Shown here: positions 16,557-25,715 of the stretch, in pieces
Position numbering within the stretch: position 1 is the stretch's first letter
How the letters are laid out: each line of letters starts with the position of its first letter
NCBI RefSeq assembly: GCF_040839445.1
Contig: NZ_JBDPGJ010000002.1
Coordinates: 62,001 to 126,000, forward strand
From: Aquibium pacificus
GTDB lineage: Bacteria > Pseudomonadota > Alphaproteobacteria > Rhizobiales > Rhizobiaceae
Direction of reading: 5' to 3'
Length of the DNA stretch: 64,000 nt
The notes under the pieces: generated by a model
Told to the model about the DNA's origin: nothing
Database searches by the model: none
The model's input: the letters and a program-made list of their open reading frames with translations, nothing else
Position numbers and translations under genes: made by a program

Positions 16557-17867
16557 TCAATCGCCCAGGAACAGGACGCTGCCCGTGTGCAGCAGAAGCC
16601 CCGCGATGCCGCCGATGATCATTCCGTTGAATCGGATGTACTGGAGGTCGCGCCCGATATTGATCTCGATGAGATGCGTCAGTTGGCCGAGATCCCAGCC
16701 TTTCACCTGGTCTGCGATGAAGGCGGAGACGCCGCTCTTCTGATTTTCCACGAAGGATGCAAGGGCCACGACGAAGCCTTGGTTCATGTCGGCGCGCACG
16801 TGAGGGTCCTCCGCCAGCTGCCGGCCGATGTCGACGAACAGCAGGGCGAGATTCTTCCTGATCATCGAATTCGCCGACCTGGCATCCTGTTCGACGAACG
16901 CGGCGATGCCCGACCACATCTCGCCGACCAGACCGCTGAGTTCCGGCCGGGCGAGCAGATCGCGCTTCAGCTTCTCGGCGCGTTCCGCGTATTCGGGCGA
17001 ATCGCGCAGACGCTCGATGAAACCTTCGACGAAGCGGTCGAACTCGCGCCGCATCGGATGGTCGCGATCCTCGCGCACGTCGCTCAGAAGATGGCCGGCG
17101 GAATTGACGATCCGCTTCAGGAGATAGGCGTCGGCGCGGAAGTAGCGGGCGAGCGTCGGCAGTTCGTCCCGGATCTTGTCCCGCATCATCGCCAGCGCCT
17201 GCTCGTCGCTCAGGAACTTCCCGAGCACCTTGATGATCTCGTCGAACAGGCGCTGGTGGCGCCGGTCTTCCGTGAAGGCCGACAGGAGGTCGGCGGCGAG
17301 CGGCGCAATCCTCACCTTCTCAAGCTGTTCGTTGAGGCGCTGGCTGGCGAAATCCTTCAGGCCGGAATCTCCGATGGCCCTGACCATCTGCGGCACGAGC
17401 CGGGCGACGAAGTGGGAGAGGCCTTGCGCGCGGCGTGGCTCCGAAAGCCAGTCGGCGACAAGGGCGGCGAAGTCCACCTCGCGCAGCTTTTCGCGCACAG
17501 GCCCCGGCGCCAGGAAGTTCGCCTCGATGAACTGCCCCAGATTGTCGGCGATGCGGTCCTTGTTGGCGGGTATGATGGCGGTGTGCGTTATCGGCAGGCC
17601 GAGCGGCCGCTTGAAGAGGGCGACCACGGCATACCAGTCGGCGATGCCGCCGATCGCCGCGGCCTCGGCGAAGGCGGCGACGAAGCCGAGCCAGGAATAC
17701 CGCCCCGCGTAGAGCGTCGAGACCGCGAAGACGATGATGCAGAGCGCGAGCGAGACGGTGGCGGCGGTCTTCACCCGGTTGAGCGCGGCGAGCTTGGCGC
17801 GCTCGTCGGATGCGACGACGATCCCGGGACGTCCGGAATCGGCGGGGCTCGTTTTGTCGTCTGCCAT
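16557..17867 (-). CDS. DUF445-domain membrane protein
   Basis: A 436-residue member of the DUF445 family, membrane proteins of unknown biochemical role. The first ~35 residues are cytoplasmic. Then come two hydrophobic segments (TVSLALCIIVFAVSTLYAG, and a second containing AAFAEAAAIGGIADWYAVVAL, the family hallmark), followed by RPLGLPITHTAIIPANKDRI. The long central region is helical and charged, and a C-terminal membrane segment (IIGGIAGLLLHTGSVLFLGD) closes the protein. It lies upstream of the phasin gene on the same strand with 79 bases between. No function can be given. Confidence 0.88.
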   Translation of the reverse strand: MADDKTSPADSGRPGIVVASDERAKLAALNRVKTAATVSLALCIIVFAVSTLYAGRYSWLGFVAAFAEAAAIGGIADWYAVVALFKRPLGLPITHTAIIPANKDRIADNLGQFIEANFLAPGPVREKLREVDFAALVADWLSEPRRAQGLSHFVARLVPQMVRAIGDSGLKDFASQRLNEQLEKVRIAPLAADLLSAFTEDRRHQRLFDEIIKVLGKFLSDEQALAMMRDKIRDELPTLARYFRADAYLLKRIVNSAGHLLSDVREDRDHPMRREFDRFVEGFIERLRDSPEYAERAEKLKRDLLARPELSGLVGEMWSGIAAFVEQDARSANSMIRKNLALLFVDIGRQLAEDPHVRADMNQGFVVALASFVENQKSGVSAFIADQVKGWDLGQLTHLIEINIGRDLQYIRFNGMIIGGIAGLLLHTGSVLFLGD

Positions 17868-18058
17868 CCTGCGCCTCGTGCCTGCCGGGCCGGCCAGGTC
17901 GCGGGTGCGAACCGGTGCCGTGTTCGATCTTTCCAGAACGTCGGCATGGTGGAGTTGTTTCGCAAGTGCGGTCGAGTTGCCACCCCCGATCGAGCCGTGA
18001 CTGAGGGCCCACCTGACCTGTGCGTACGAGGCGAGCCACGGCCTCGCACGCGATCAGC

Positions 18059-18717
18059 CTATTTCGTGGCGGTGGCAGGCGTCCAGAGTCTCAGCGCCGC
18101 CCGCCCGGCCCCAGCCATGGTTCCCGCCAACCCCGCCGCGGCAAGCAGCGGGCTTGGCAATATCGGTCTCTTTTCGGGTATCGGTTGCGTTGGAAGAGTG
18201 ACCGAATGGCGGAACGCGGCCATGTCGATAACCCCTACCGCCTCCTGCGACTGAAAGCAGAGCACGGCTCCGAACTTGCGGGCGAGCGCCTTCCTGCGCG
18301 GTTCTGCGGATGGGTCGTGACGTGCAGCGAGCGATAGCCGAGTTCGAGGGCCCGGACGATCAGACGCTCGAACAGCCGGGCGCCGATGCCACGGTGCTGG
18401 AAAGCGTCCTCGACGCTGAAGGCGATCTCGGCCGCCTCCCGGTTCCCTTGGCCGACGTCGTGCAGTTCCGCGGCGCCCCGGACGCGTCCGCCTTCCAGAT
18501 AGCCGATCACGACGGCTCCGGACTTGACCGAACGCGCCGCGTAGGCTTCGACGAAGCTGTCGTCGGTGTATCCGTTGAACCGGTCGCGCCTGCTGGCGGG
18601 CGTCAGTCGCAGGAGATGATCGCGGAAATTCGCGAGGTCGCCCGCGACGAGATCCCGTATCTGTCCGCGAATGGCGGCGGTGAGTTTTGGTGAAGCGTTC
18701 GGCATGGCGTCAAGCAT
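18059..18717 (-). pseudogene. GNAT-family N-acetyltransferase, single-base frameshift near its C-terminus
   Basis: The first frame (from ATG 18717, GGGGAGG upstream) encodes a GNAT domain. It has RDRFNGYTDDSFVEAYAAR, the acetyl-CoA site FSVEDAFQHRGIGARLFERL, and ALELGYRSLHVTTHPQNRA. Immediately after, at about 18290-18297, the frame runs into about 19 out-of-family residues and stops at 18235. In the neighbouring frame the family-like continuation KALARKFGAVLCFQSQEAVG carries on to a stop at 18059. Joining the two needs one extra base and gives exactly 220 codons, stop included. So either a single base has been deleted from a real gene or this is a sequencing error. The catalytic core is intact, so a truncated active enzyme is possible. 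Substrate unknown. Confidence 0.8.
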
Positions 18718-18954
18718 CCTCGGTTTCCTCCCCGAGTCGTCGACTCTCGCGCCGCTGATATTGTGCACTGCAACAAATAGTTCAATCGGTCTCGACATGC
18801 TTTTGCCCGCGCCGGGCGCAGGGGAGCCATGCATAAGGGCCGTGGCGGATATTTCGCCCGGGAGAGGACGGCAGTGGAGGCGATCGAACGACCGCGGTCG
18901 CGGGTTCAGACTGTCACGGTTTCCGCGCTTGCGACGGTTACCGGCCCGGCCACT

Positions 18955-19152
18955 TCAGAATTCGAACTTCATCCGGGAATTGCCAAACATGTTGCGGAAC
19001 GGATCGCGCGGGTGCTCCGCATGCGGCGAGCCATGAAACGGCGCAGCGCTCGCGTCGCCCTGCTTTGCACCCTGATTGGCCGTCTTCTGCACGACGGAAT
19101 TTCGTTCATCGGCCTCTTCGCGGCGCGACGATTGCTTGTTCAGCGTAGGCAT
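18955..19152 (-). CDS. Small hypothetical protein (65 aa)
   Basis: I do not recognise this protein. It is supported mainly by a very good ribosome site (an AAGGAG and then a GGAGGGGG about 4 bases before the ATG at 19152) and by an isolated position between two same-strand genes. The sequence is hydrophilic, with many Arg, Glu, Asn and Ser residues in the first half and a HAEHPRDPFRNMFGNSRMKF tail. It has no signal peptide or membrane segment and is probably disordered. Confidence 0.5.
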   Translation of the reverse strand: MPTLNKQSSRREEADERNSVVQKTANQGAKQGDASAAPFHGSPHAEHPRDPFRNMFGNSRMKFEF

Positions 19153-19271
19153 GACCCCCTCCGAACTCCTTACAAATTCACGGTGAAGCGTCGAGATGAA
19201 TCACCGTCGTCCCCAAAGCCCGAGACTAGATCAATCCACGAGAGGCGGGCGTCACAATTGGTGTCTCGCTG

Positions 19272-19961
19272 TTATCTTGCTTGCGCCGTCGCATCGCGTC
19301 TGGCGGCATCGACGAGACGCAGCGCATCCGGGCTATTCCATTCGGCCGGTCCGTTCATGTGGGCGAGCAGGCAGCCCTCTTCGTCGATCAGCAGCGTGAC
19401 GGGCAGCCCAAGCGCCAGCGACCGCTTCTTGAGGTCGTTGAACAGCGCAAGCGTGTTGTCCCGGTAGTAGGCGAGCGATTCGACGCCGGTTTCGGCGAGA
19501 AACTTCTTCGGCTTGGTGTCGTCGCCGGTGTCGACGTTGACCGCGACCACTTCGAAGTCCTCGCCGCCGCGCTGCTTCTGGAGCGCATCCAGCGCCGGCA
19601 TCTCGGCCCGGCAGGGCGCGCACCATGTGGCCCACAGATTCATCAGGATCGTCTTGCCTGCAAATTTCCGGACGCTGATGGGTGCCCCGTCCGGAGCCTG
19701 GAAGGAGAGATCGGCGACGGGCCGCGGCGGAGAGGCGGCAAGCATGGCGGCGACTTCCCCGGTTGCGACGGCCGCCACGGCGTCGGCGAATTCCTGCCTG
19801 GCCGCGCATTTCGCTTCCTCGGCCGCGACGAGCGGCGACGCGGCATTGTTGCCATCCCCCTCGCTCGTCACGTATACCGCAGCCGCGCCGGCAAGGAGGC
19901 CCGCGACCGCGGCAATCAGGATCATGCGTGATGCCGGCAGGTGCAAGTTCTTCAGTGCCAT
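19272..19961 (-). CDS. tlpA: TlpA-family thiol:disulfide interchange protein
   Basis: A membrane-anchored periplasmic thioredoxin-like protein of 229 residues. One N-terminal membrane helix (residues 12-32, MILIAAVAGLLAGAAAVYV) is followed by a ~55-residue linker and then the thioredoxin fold with the active site NLWATWCAPCRAEMPAL. The cis-Pro loop is near GLPVTLLIDEEG. In Bradyrhizobium TlpA reduces the copper site machinery for cytochrome oxidase, and a similar reductant role is likely. The start at 19961 gives a normal anchor. The gene is divergent from argH, their starts only 27 bases apart, so their promoters must overlap the opposite gene. Confidence 0.92.
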   Translation of the reverse strand: MALKNLHLPASRMILIAAVAGLLAGAAAVYVTSEGDGNNAASPLVAAEEAKCAARQEFADAVAAVATGEVAAMLAASPPRPVADLSFQAPDGAPISVRKFAGKTILMNLWATWCAPCRAEMPALDALQKQRGGEDFEVVAVNVDTGDDTKPKKFLAETGVESLAYYRDNTLALFNDLKKRSLALGLPVTLLIDEEGCLLAHMNGPAEWNSPDALRLVDAARRDATAQAR

Positions 19962-19988
19962 TCGAAACTCCAGGGCCCGGTTATCACC

Positions 19989-21389
19989 ATGAGCGACGAT
20001 AAGACCAGCAACCAGATGTGGGGCGGACGATTTGCCTCGGGTCCGGCGGCGGTCATGGAAGCGATCAACGCCTCGATCGGCTTCGACAGGAAGCTCTATT
20101 CGCAGGATATCCGCGGTTCGATCGCGCATAGCGAGATGCTGGCCGAGAAAGGCATAATTTCGGCGGAGGATCAAAGCCGCATCGCTCACGGCCTGAACAC
20201 GATCCTGCGAGAGATCGAAGCGGGGACGTTCACTTTCTCGGCCCGGCTGGAAGACATCCACATGAATGTCGAGGCGCGGCTGGCTGAACTGATCGGCCCC
20301 GCGGCGGGCCGGCTGCACACGGCGCGGTCGCGAAACGACCAGGTGGCCGTGGATTTCCGGCTCTGGGTCAAGGAAGAGCTCCTGAGCACCGCCGAGGCGC
20401 TGAAGCGGTTGATTGCCGCCTTCCTCGACCGCGCGGAAGAGCATGCGGCAACCGTGATGCCGGGCTTCACGCATCTGCAGAGCGCCCAGCCGGTGACGTT
20501 CGGCCATCACTGCATGGCCTATGTCGAGATGTTCGCGCGCGACCTGTCGCGGGTGCGCGACGCTGTCGAGCGGCTCGACGAGAGCCCGCTCGGCGCCGCC
20601 GCGCTTGCCGGAACCGGCTTTCCGATCGACAGGTCCATGACCGCAAGGGCGCTCGGCTTCCGCGAGCCGACGCGCAATTCCATCGACAGCGTCTCGGACC
20701 GCGACTTCGCGCTCGAGTTCCTCTCGATCGCCTCGATCTGCGCGACGCACCTCTCCCGGCTTGCCGAGGAGATCGTCATCTGGTCGACGCCGCAGTTTTC
20801 CTTCGTGCGCCTGTCGGACTCCTTCTCCACCGGCTCGTCGATCATGCCGCAGAAGAAGAATCCGGACGCCGCCGAACTGGTGCGTGCCAAGACGGGGCGG
20901 GTAAACGGCCATCTCGTCGGCCTCCTCACGGTGATGAAGGGGCTGCCGCTCGCCTATTCGAAGGACATGCAGGAGGACAAGGAAGCCGTCTTCGACGCCG
21001 CCGAGGCGCTCGACCTCATGATCGCGGCCATGACCGGCATGGTCTCCGACATGACCGTCAACGCCGATGCCATGAAACGGGCGGCCGGCGCCGGCTACTC
21101 CACCGCCACCGACCTGGCGGACTGGCTCGTGCGGGTGCTCGGCCTCCCCTTCCGCGAGGCACATCACGTCACCGGGCGGGCCGTGGCCATGGCCGAGGCG
21201 AAGAAGACGGGGCTGGAGAAGCTGTCGGTCGAGGAGCTGAAGACGCTCCACCCAGGCATCACGGACGACGTCTATTCGGTGCTTTCGGTGCGCAATTCCG
21301 TCCGCAGCCGCACCTCGTTCGGCGGGACCGCGCCGTCGCAGGTCCGCAGGCAGATACGCCACTGGAGAAAGCGCCTGGCCAAAGCCTGA
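19989..21389 (+). CDS. argH: Argininosuccinate lyase
   Basis: ArgH cleaves argininosuccinate to arginine and fumarate, the last step of arginine synthesis. The 466-residue length is normal. Diagnostic segments are the N-terminal MWGGRFASGPAAVMEAINAS, EDIHMNVEARL, GRLHTARSRNDQVAVDFRLW, PGFTHLQSAQPVTFGHH and the fumarase/aspartase-superfamily signature GSSIMPQKKNPD near residue 285. The ATG at 19989 is preceded by a weak purine stretch. The downstream order argH, small lipoprotein, lysA, TIGR02302 is the standard alphaproteobacterial arrangement, and the short gaps suggest one operon. Confidence 0.96.
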   Translation: MSDDKTSNQMWGGRFASGPAAVMEAINASIGFDRKLYSQDIRGSIAHSEMLAEKGIISAEDQSRIAHGLNTILREIEAGTFTFSARLEDIHMNVEARLAELIGPAAGRLHTARSRNDQVAVDFRLWVKEELLSTAEALKRLIAAFLDRAEEHAATVMPGFTHLQSAQPVTFGHHCMAYVEMFARDLSRVRDAVERLDESPLGAAALAGTGFPIDRSMTARALGFREPTRNSIDSVSDRDFALEFLSIASICATHLSRLAEEIVIWSTPQFSFVRLSDSFSTGSSIMPQKKNPDAAELVRAKTGRVNGHLVGLLTVMKGLPLAYSKDMQEDKEAVFDAAEALDLMIAAMTGMVSDMTVNADAMKRAAGAGYSTATDLADWLVRVLGLPFREAHHVTGRAVAMAEAKKTGLEKLSVEELKTLHPGITDDVYSVLSVRNSVRSRTSFGGTAPSQVRRQIRHWRKRLAKA

Positions 21390-21461
21390 CGGCTTCGTCC
21401 AAAACGGGTGCACAGGCGCAAAAACTCCGGTAAAGACGTCCCGGTAACGAAGAGGGTGATC

Positions 21462-21674
21462 ATGTCCTTCCGCAAGATTGCGCCGATGCTGGTCCTTTGC
21501 GCCGTCGGTCTCTCCCTGCTGGCCGGCTGCGGACGACGCACCCCGCCGATCACCCCCTACGAGGCGGCAGTCCAGGAACGGCGCGAAGCACAGGAGGCGG
21601 GCGAGGCTCTCCCTCCGGAGCCGGCGCCGCCCGAGAAGGACCGCCGCTTCCTGCTCGATCCGCTCATCGACTGA
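21462..21674 (+). CDS. lptM: Small lipoprotein, LptM-like
   Basis: A 70-residue predicted lipoprotein. The signal peptide KIAPMLVLCAVGLSLLAGC ends in lipobox LLAGC with the lipidated Cys near residue 24. The mature part is short, Pro/Glu-rich and ends FLLDPLID. Small lipoproteins between argH and lysA are assigned to LptM (YifL), which helps the LptD outer-membrane LPS translocon mature in E. coli. The assignment rests on context and on the signal plus short tail, so the function is inferred. The start at 21462 is preceded by AGAGGGTGATC. Confidence 0.75.
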   Translation: MSFRKIAPMLVLCAVGLSLLAGCGRRTPPITPYEAAVQERREAQEAGEALPPEPAPPEKDRRFLLDPLID

Positions 21675-21712
21675 CGGCCGGACATCGATCGCTTCCATGC
21701 CGGTGAACTGAC

Positions 21713-22981
21713 GTGAACCACTTCGAATTCCGCGACGGCGTCCTCCACGCGGAGGATGTGCCGGTTGCCGACATCGCCGCGGCGGTCGGGACACCGTTCT
21801 ACTGCTATTCCACCGCCACGCTCGTCCGGCACTACCGCGTCTTCGCGGCGGCCTTCGCCGACATGGACGCGCTGGTCTGCTACGCGATGAAGGCCAACTC
21901 CAACCAGGCGATCCTGAAGACGCTGGCGGCCGAGGGCGCCGGAGCGGACGTCGTGTCGGAAGGAGAACTGCGCCGGGCGCTCGCAGCGGGCATTCCGCCC
22001 GAGAAGATTGTGTTTTCGGGTGTCGGAAAGACCGCTTCGGAGATGGATTTCGGCCTTTCGGCGGGGATTCACTGTTTCAACGTGGAGTCCGAGCCGGAAC
22101 TCGAACTGCTGTCGGCCAGATGCGTGGCGACCGGCCGGGAAACCGGCATCTCGCTGCGCATCAACCCGGACGTGGATGCGCGCACGCACCGCAAGATCTC
22201 GACCGGAAAGGCCGAGAACAAGTTCGGAATCCCGTGGCAGCGGGGGCGGGCGGTCTATCGACGCGCGGCGGAACTGCCAGGGCTGCGCGCGATCGGCATC
22301 GACATGCATATCGGCAGCCAGATCACCGACCTGCAACCCTTCGACGACGCCTTCCTGCTGTTGACCGAACTGACCGAAACGCTGCGCGCGGACGGCCACG
22401 CCATCGGGCATGTCGATCTCGGCGGCGGGCTCGGCATTCCCTATCGGACGGACAACAACCCGCCCCCTTCCCCCGAAGCCTATGGGGAAATCGCTCGCAA
22501 GCACGTCTCGAAGCTCGACCTGAAGGTGATCTTCGAACCCGGTCGGCTGCTCGTCGGGAATGCCGGGATCCTGGTGACCTCGGTGATCTATCTCAAGGAA
22601 GGTGACGCCAAGAACTTCGTGATCGTGGACGCGGCCATGAACGACCTGATCCGCCCGACGCTCTACGACGCTTTCCACGAGATCAAGCCGGTCAGGATCG
22701 GTGCCGAACGCGGGCCGCGCATGACCGCCGACATCGTGGGTCCGGTCTGCGAGACGGGCGACTATCTCGGCCACGACCGCGAACTGCCGCTGCTTTCGTC
22801 CGGCGACCTGCTCTACGTCGGGACCGCGGGCGCCTATGGCGCCGTCCAGTCCGGCACCTACAACACCCGTCTGCTGGTGCCCGAAGTGCTCGTCAGCGGT
22901 GACCGTTTCCACGTGGTACGGCCGCGTCCGACTTATGAAGACCTGATCGGAATGGATTCCGTTCCCGACTGGCTCGGCTAG
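21713..22981 (+). CDS. lysA: Diaminopimelate decarboxylase
   Basis: LysA decarboxylates meso-diaminopimelate to lysine, using pyridoxal phosphate. The 422-residue enzyme shows the PLP-Lys segment LVCYAMKANSNQAIL near residue 60, RINPDVDARTHRKISTGK, the AIGIDMHIGSQITDL strand, the GGGLGIPY loop, FEPGRLLVGNAG, and the second active-site segment VGPVCETGDYLG with its Cys. The start is a GTG at 21713, 38 bases after the lipoprotein gene. With dapB at 42.4 kb the window carries two steps of the lysine pathway at separate sites. Confidence 0.96.
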   Translation: MNHFEFRDGVLHAEDVPVADIAAAVGTPFYCYSTATLVRHYRVFAAAFADMDALVCYAMKANSNQAILKTLAAEGAGADVVSEGELRRALAAGIPPEKIVFSGVGKTASEMDFGLSAGIHCFNVESEPELELLSARCVATGRETGISLRINPDVDARTHRKISTGKAENKFGIPWQRGRAVYRRAAELPGLRAIGIDMHIGSQITDLQPFDDAFLLLTELTETLRADGHAIGHVDLGGGLGIPYRTDNNPPPSPEAYGEIARKHVSKLDLKVIFEPGRLLVGNAGILVTSVIYLKEGDAKNFVIVDAAMNDLIRPTLYDAFHEIKPVRIGAERGPRMTADIVGPVCETGDYLGHDRELPLLSSGDLLYVGTAGAYGAVQSGTYNTRLLVPEVLVSGDRFHVVRPRPTYEDLIGMDSVPDWLG

Positions 22982-23104
22982 GCTCCGCATCCCGCGCGGG
23001 CGGCCGATCACGTTTTGTTTGTCCGCCTCGTCTTCGCCCGGTTTTCCGCTATTCTCCCGAGTCGCGACCAACGAAACGTCCGCCCACGAGGAATCGGAAC
23101 TGAC

Positions 23105-25699
23105 ATGGCGAAATCCGGAGCCGTCGGCCGCCAAGGGATTGCACGACTGGCGCAGACACGGTTTGCGACGCGCTTCGCCATCGCCTTCGAACGCCTCTGG
23201 CCGCTCCTGCTGCCGCTTCTCCTGACCGGCGCCCTGTTCGTCTCCGTCTCCTGGCTCGGACTGTTCCGGGTCGTTCCCGAAGCCGTGCGCATCGGATTGC
23301 TGGTACTCTTTGCCGTCGCCGCTTTGGCGGCGCTCTATCCGCTGCGGTACTTCCGAATGCCTGCCGCCCGGGCCATCGACCGCCGCATCGAGCGGGCAAA
23401 CAGGCTGGAGCATGCGCCGGTCTCGGCGCAGACGGACCACCTCGTGGGGCCGGCCGACGATTTCTCCGACGCACTGTGGCGCGAGCATCAGCGCCGCATG
23501 GCCGAGAAACTGGACCGCCTGTCCGGGGACATGCCGCGCCCGCGTATCCCCGAACGCGATCCCTGGGCATTGCGGGCGCTCGTCGGTCTGCTGCTCGTCG
23601 TTGCCTTCGCCTTTTCCGGCGGACCGCTGGGTGGGCGACTGGGCGATGCCTTCCGCGCCCATGGTTCGGCCGAAGTGCTGCCAGTACGCATCGATGCCTG
23701 GGTGACGCCGCCGGCCTATACGGGCAAGCCGCCGGTCTTCATGACCGCGGAAGCCAATCGCGACCAGCCGCTGTTCGTCGTGCCGCAAGATAGCGAGATC
23801 GCCCTCCGGGTGACCGGGGGCAGCGGTGCTGAACTGCTTGCCTTCGGCGATGCCGGCGGCGTCGAAGAGCTGGTCGAACCCACCGACGGTGCCGTGGCGG
23901 GCGCGACGGCTGAACCGCGCCGAAACACGGCAACCCGGCAATTCGCCTTCAAGCTGACGCGGGATGGCTCGCTCACGCTCAAGGAGGGCGAGGAGGCCAT
24001 CCGGTCGTGGAGTTTCTCCGTCATTCCCGACACCCCTCCGGTCATCGCCTTCGCCGCGGAGCCGAAGCGGGCGCTGAACGGGACGCTCGAACTCGCCTAC
24101 ACCATCGAGGACGATTACGGCGCAGCTTCAGCGCGCGCGATCATCGATCCCCGCGACGATGTCGCCGCCGAGGCGCATCCTCTCTACGAAGCGCCGGAAA
24201 TGCCGCTCTCGCTTCCGCGCCGCGGCGGCCGGGACACGGCGGCCAAGACGTCGCGCGATCTCACCGAACACCCGTGGGCGGGCGTCGACGTGACGCTGAC
24301 CCTCTCGGCGACGGACGACGCCGGACAGGAATCGTTCAGCGAAGGCAAGCAGTTGAAGCTGCCGGAACGGCCGTTTTCCAATCCGCTCGCACGCGCGCTG
24401 ATCGAGCAGCGCCGGATCCTGGCGCTCGACGCCAATCGCAGGCCGCGGGTGCTCGATCTCATGGACGCGATCACGCTGCGTCCCGAGGACACGTTCGACA
24501 ACATGTCCCACTACCTCGCCATCCGCAGCGCTCGCAGCCGCCTCGCCGGCGCCTACAATGACGACCAACTGCGTGAGGTGGTGGATTATCTCTGGGAAAT
24601 CGCACTCGGCATTGAGGACGGCGACCTCTCGGCCGCCGAAAAGCGCCTCCGCGCCGCTCAGGAGGCGCTCAAGAACGCGCTGGAGAATGGCGCGTCGGAC
24701 GAGGAGATCGAGCAGCTCATGGCCGAGTTGCGCGAGGCGATGCAGGAGTTCCTGCGCGAATTCGCCGAGCGGGCGGCGCGCGACCCGAACATGTCCGCGC
24801 AGCAGATGCCGCAGAACGGGCAGGAGCTTCGGCAGAGCGATCTCGAGAGGATGATGGACCAGATCGAGGAACTGGCGAAATCCGGCGCCCGCGACCAGGC
24901 GCAGGAACTGCTCTCGCAGCTCCAGAACATGATGAACAACCTACAGGCGGGCCGCCAGCAGCAACAGCAGCAAGGTGGCCAGCAGGGCGAGATGCGCCAG
25001 CAGATGGACAAGCTCGGCGACATCATGCGTCGGCAGCAGGAGATGATGAACGAGACGCACCGGCTCGAACAGATGCAGCGCGGCCAGCGCCAGCGCGGCC
25101 AGAACCGCAGCGAGCAGCGAGGACCGCAGGGCGAGGATCCCGGACAGCAGGATGGCCAGCAGCCAGGCGAGGGCCCCGGGCAAGGGCAGGGAATGTCGCC
25201 GGAAGAGCTGGCGGAAGCCTTGCGCCAGCTGCAGGAAGGCCAGGGACAGCTGCAGGGCGAGCTCGGCCAGCTGATGGAAGACCTGCAGGGCATGGGCATC
25301 CAGCCGGGCGAGGGCTTCGGTGAAGCCGGCGACGCCATGGGAGAGGCCGGCGACGCGCTCGGTGAAGGACAGGGAGAACGCGCCGTCGGCGAACAGGGCC
25401 GCGCGCTCGAAGCGCTCCGGCGCGGCGCTCAGGATATGATGCAGCAGATGCAGCAGGCCATGCAGGGTGAGCAGGGCGGATCGGGCGAAGGCGGGCGCCA
25501 GCAGAGTTCGGACCGCGATCCGCTGGGCCGGCCACGGGCGACGACCGGTCCCGACTTCGGCGAGACGGTCAAGGTGCCCGACGAGATCGACGTGCAGCGG
25601 GCGAGGAGGATCCTGGAAGCGATCCGGGAGCGGTTAGGAAACGCGCTCAGCCCGGAACTCGAAAAGGACTATCTCGAACGGCTGCTGGAGATGCGCTGA
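23105..25699 (+). CDS. TIGR02302/DUF4175-family membrane protein
   Basis: An 864-residue protein of the DUF4175 (TIGR02302) family, restricted to alphaproteobacteria and of unknown function. Two N-terminal membrane segments (about residues 29-48, LWPLLLPLLLTGALFVSVSW, and 55-75) are followed by a third near 160-180. A large domain, probably periplasmic, with beta-rich repeats follows. From about residue 610 the protein is low in complexity and very rich in Gln, Gly, Met and Glu (short QQQQQ runs, several MQQ and GQGQ units). The C-terminal ~60 residues return to ordinary sequence, ending KDYLERLLEMR. Always downstream of lysA in related genomes, by recall. The start at 23105 is supported by the membrane topology. 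Confidence 0.88.
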   Translation: MAKSGAVGRQGIARLAQTRFATRFAIAFERLWPLLLPLLLTGALFVSVSWLGLFRVVPEAVRIGLLVLFAVAALAALYPLRYFRMPAARAIDRRIERANRLEHAPVSAQTDHLVGPADDFSDALWREHQRRMAEKLDRLSGDMPRPRIPERDPWALRALVGLLLVVAFAFSGGPLGGRLGDAFRAHGSAEVLPVRIDAWVTPPAYTGKPPVFMTAEANRDQPLFVVPQDSEIALRVTGGSGAELLAFGDAGGVEELVEPTDGAVAGATAEPRRNTATRQFAFKLTRDGSLTLKEGEEAIRSWSFSVIPDTPPVIAFAAEPKRALNGTLELAYTIEDDYGAASARAIIDPRDDVAAEAHPLYEAPEMPLSLPRRGGRDTAAKTSRDLTEHPWAGVDVTLTLSATDDAGQESFSEGKQLKLPERPFSNPLARALIEQRRILALDANRRPRVLDLMDAITLRPEDTFDNMSHYLAIRSARSRLAGAYNDDQLREVVDYLWEIALGIEDGDLSAAEKRLRAAQEALKNALENGASDEEIEQLMAELREAMQEFLREFAERAARDPNMSAQQMPQNGQELRQSDLERMMDQIEELAKSGARDQAQELLSQLQNMMNNLQAGRQQQQQQGGQQGEMRQQMDKLGDIMRRQQEMMNETHRLEQMQRGQRQRGQNRSEQRGPQGEDPGQQDGQQPGEGPGQGQGMSPEELAEALRQLQEGQGQLQGELGQLMEDLQGMGIQPGEGFGEAGDAMGEAGDALGEGQGERAVGEQGRALEALRRGAQDMMQQMQQAMQGEQGGSGEGGRQQSSDRDPLGRPRATTGPDFGETVKVPDEIDVQRARRILEAIRERLGNALSPELEKDYLERLLEMR

Positions 25700-25715
25700 G
25701 CTTGCATTGCGGGTA

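Noticed and set aside
19272..21794. A very long minus-strand open frame running opposite argH and lptM
   Set aside because: Only its first part (19272-19961) is a real gene, the TlpA protein. The rest is antisense of argH in GC-rich codon bias, with charged repetitive residues and no motif or ribosome site.
21557..23941. Long minus-strand frame opposite lysA and the start of TIGR02302
   Set aside because: Mirror of two well-supported genes; Arg/Gly/His-rich translation, no family signature, no plausible start.
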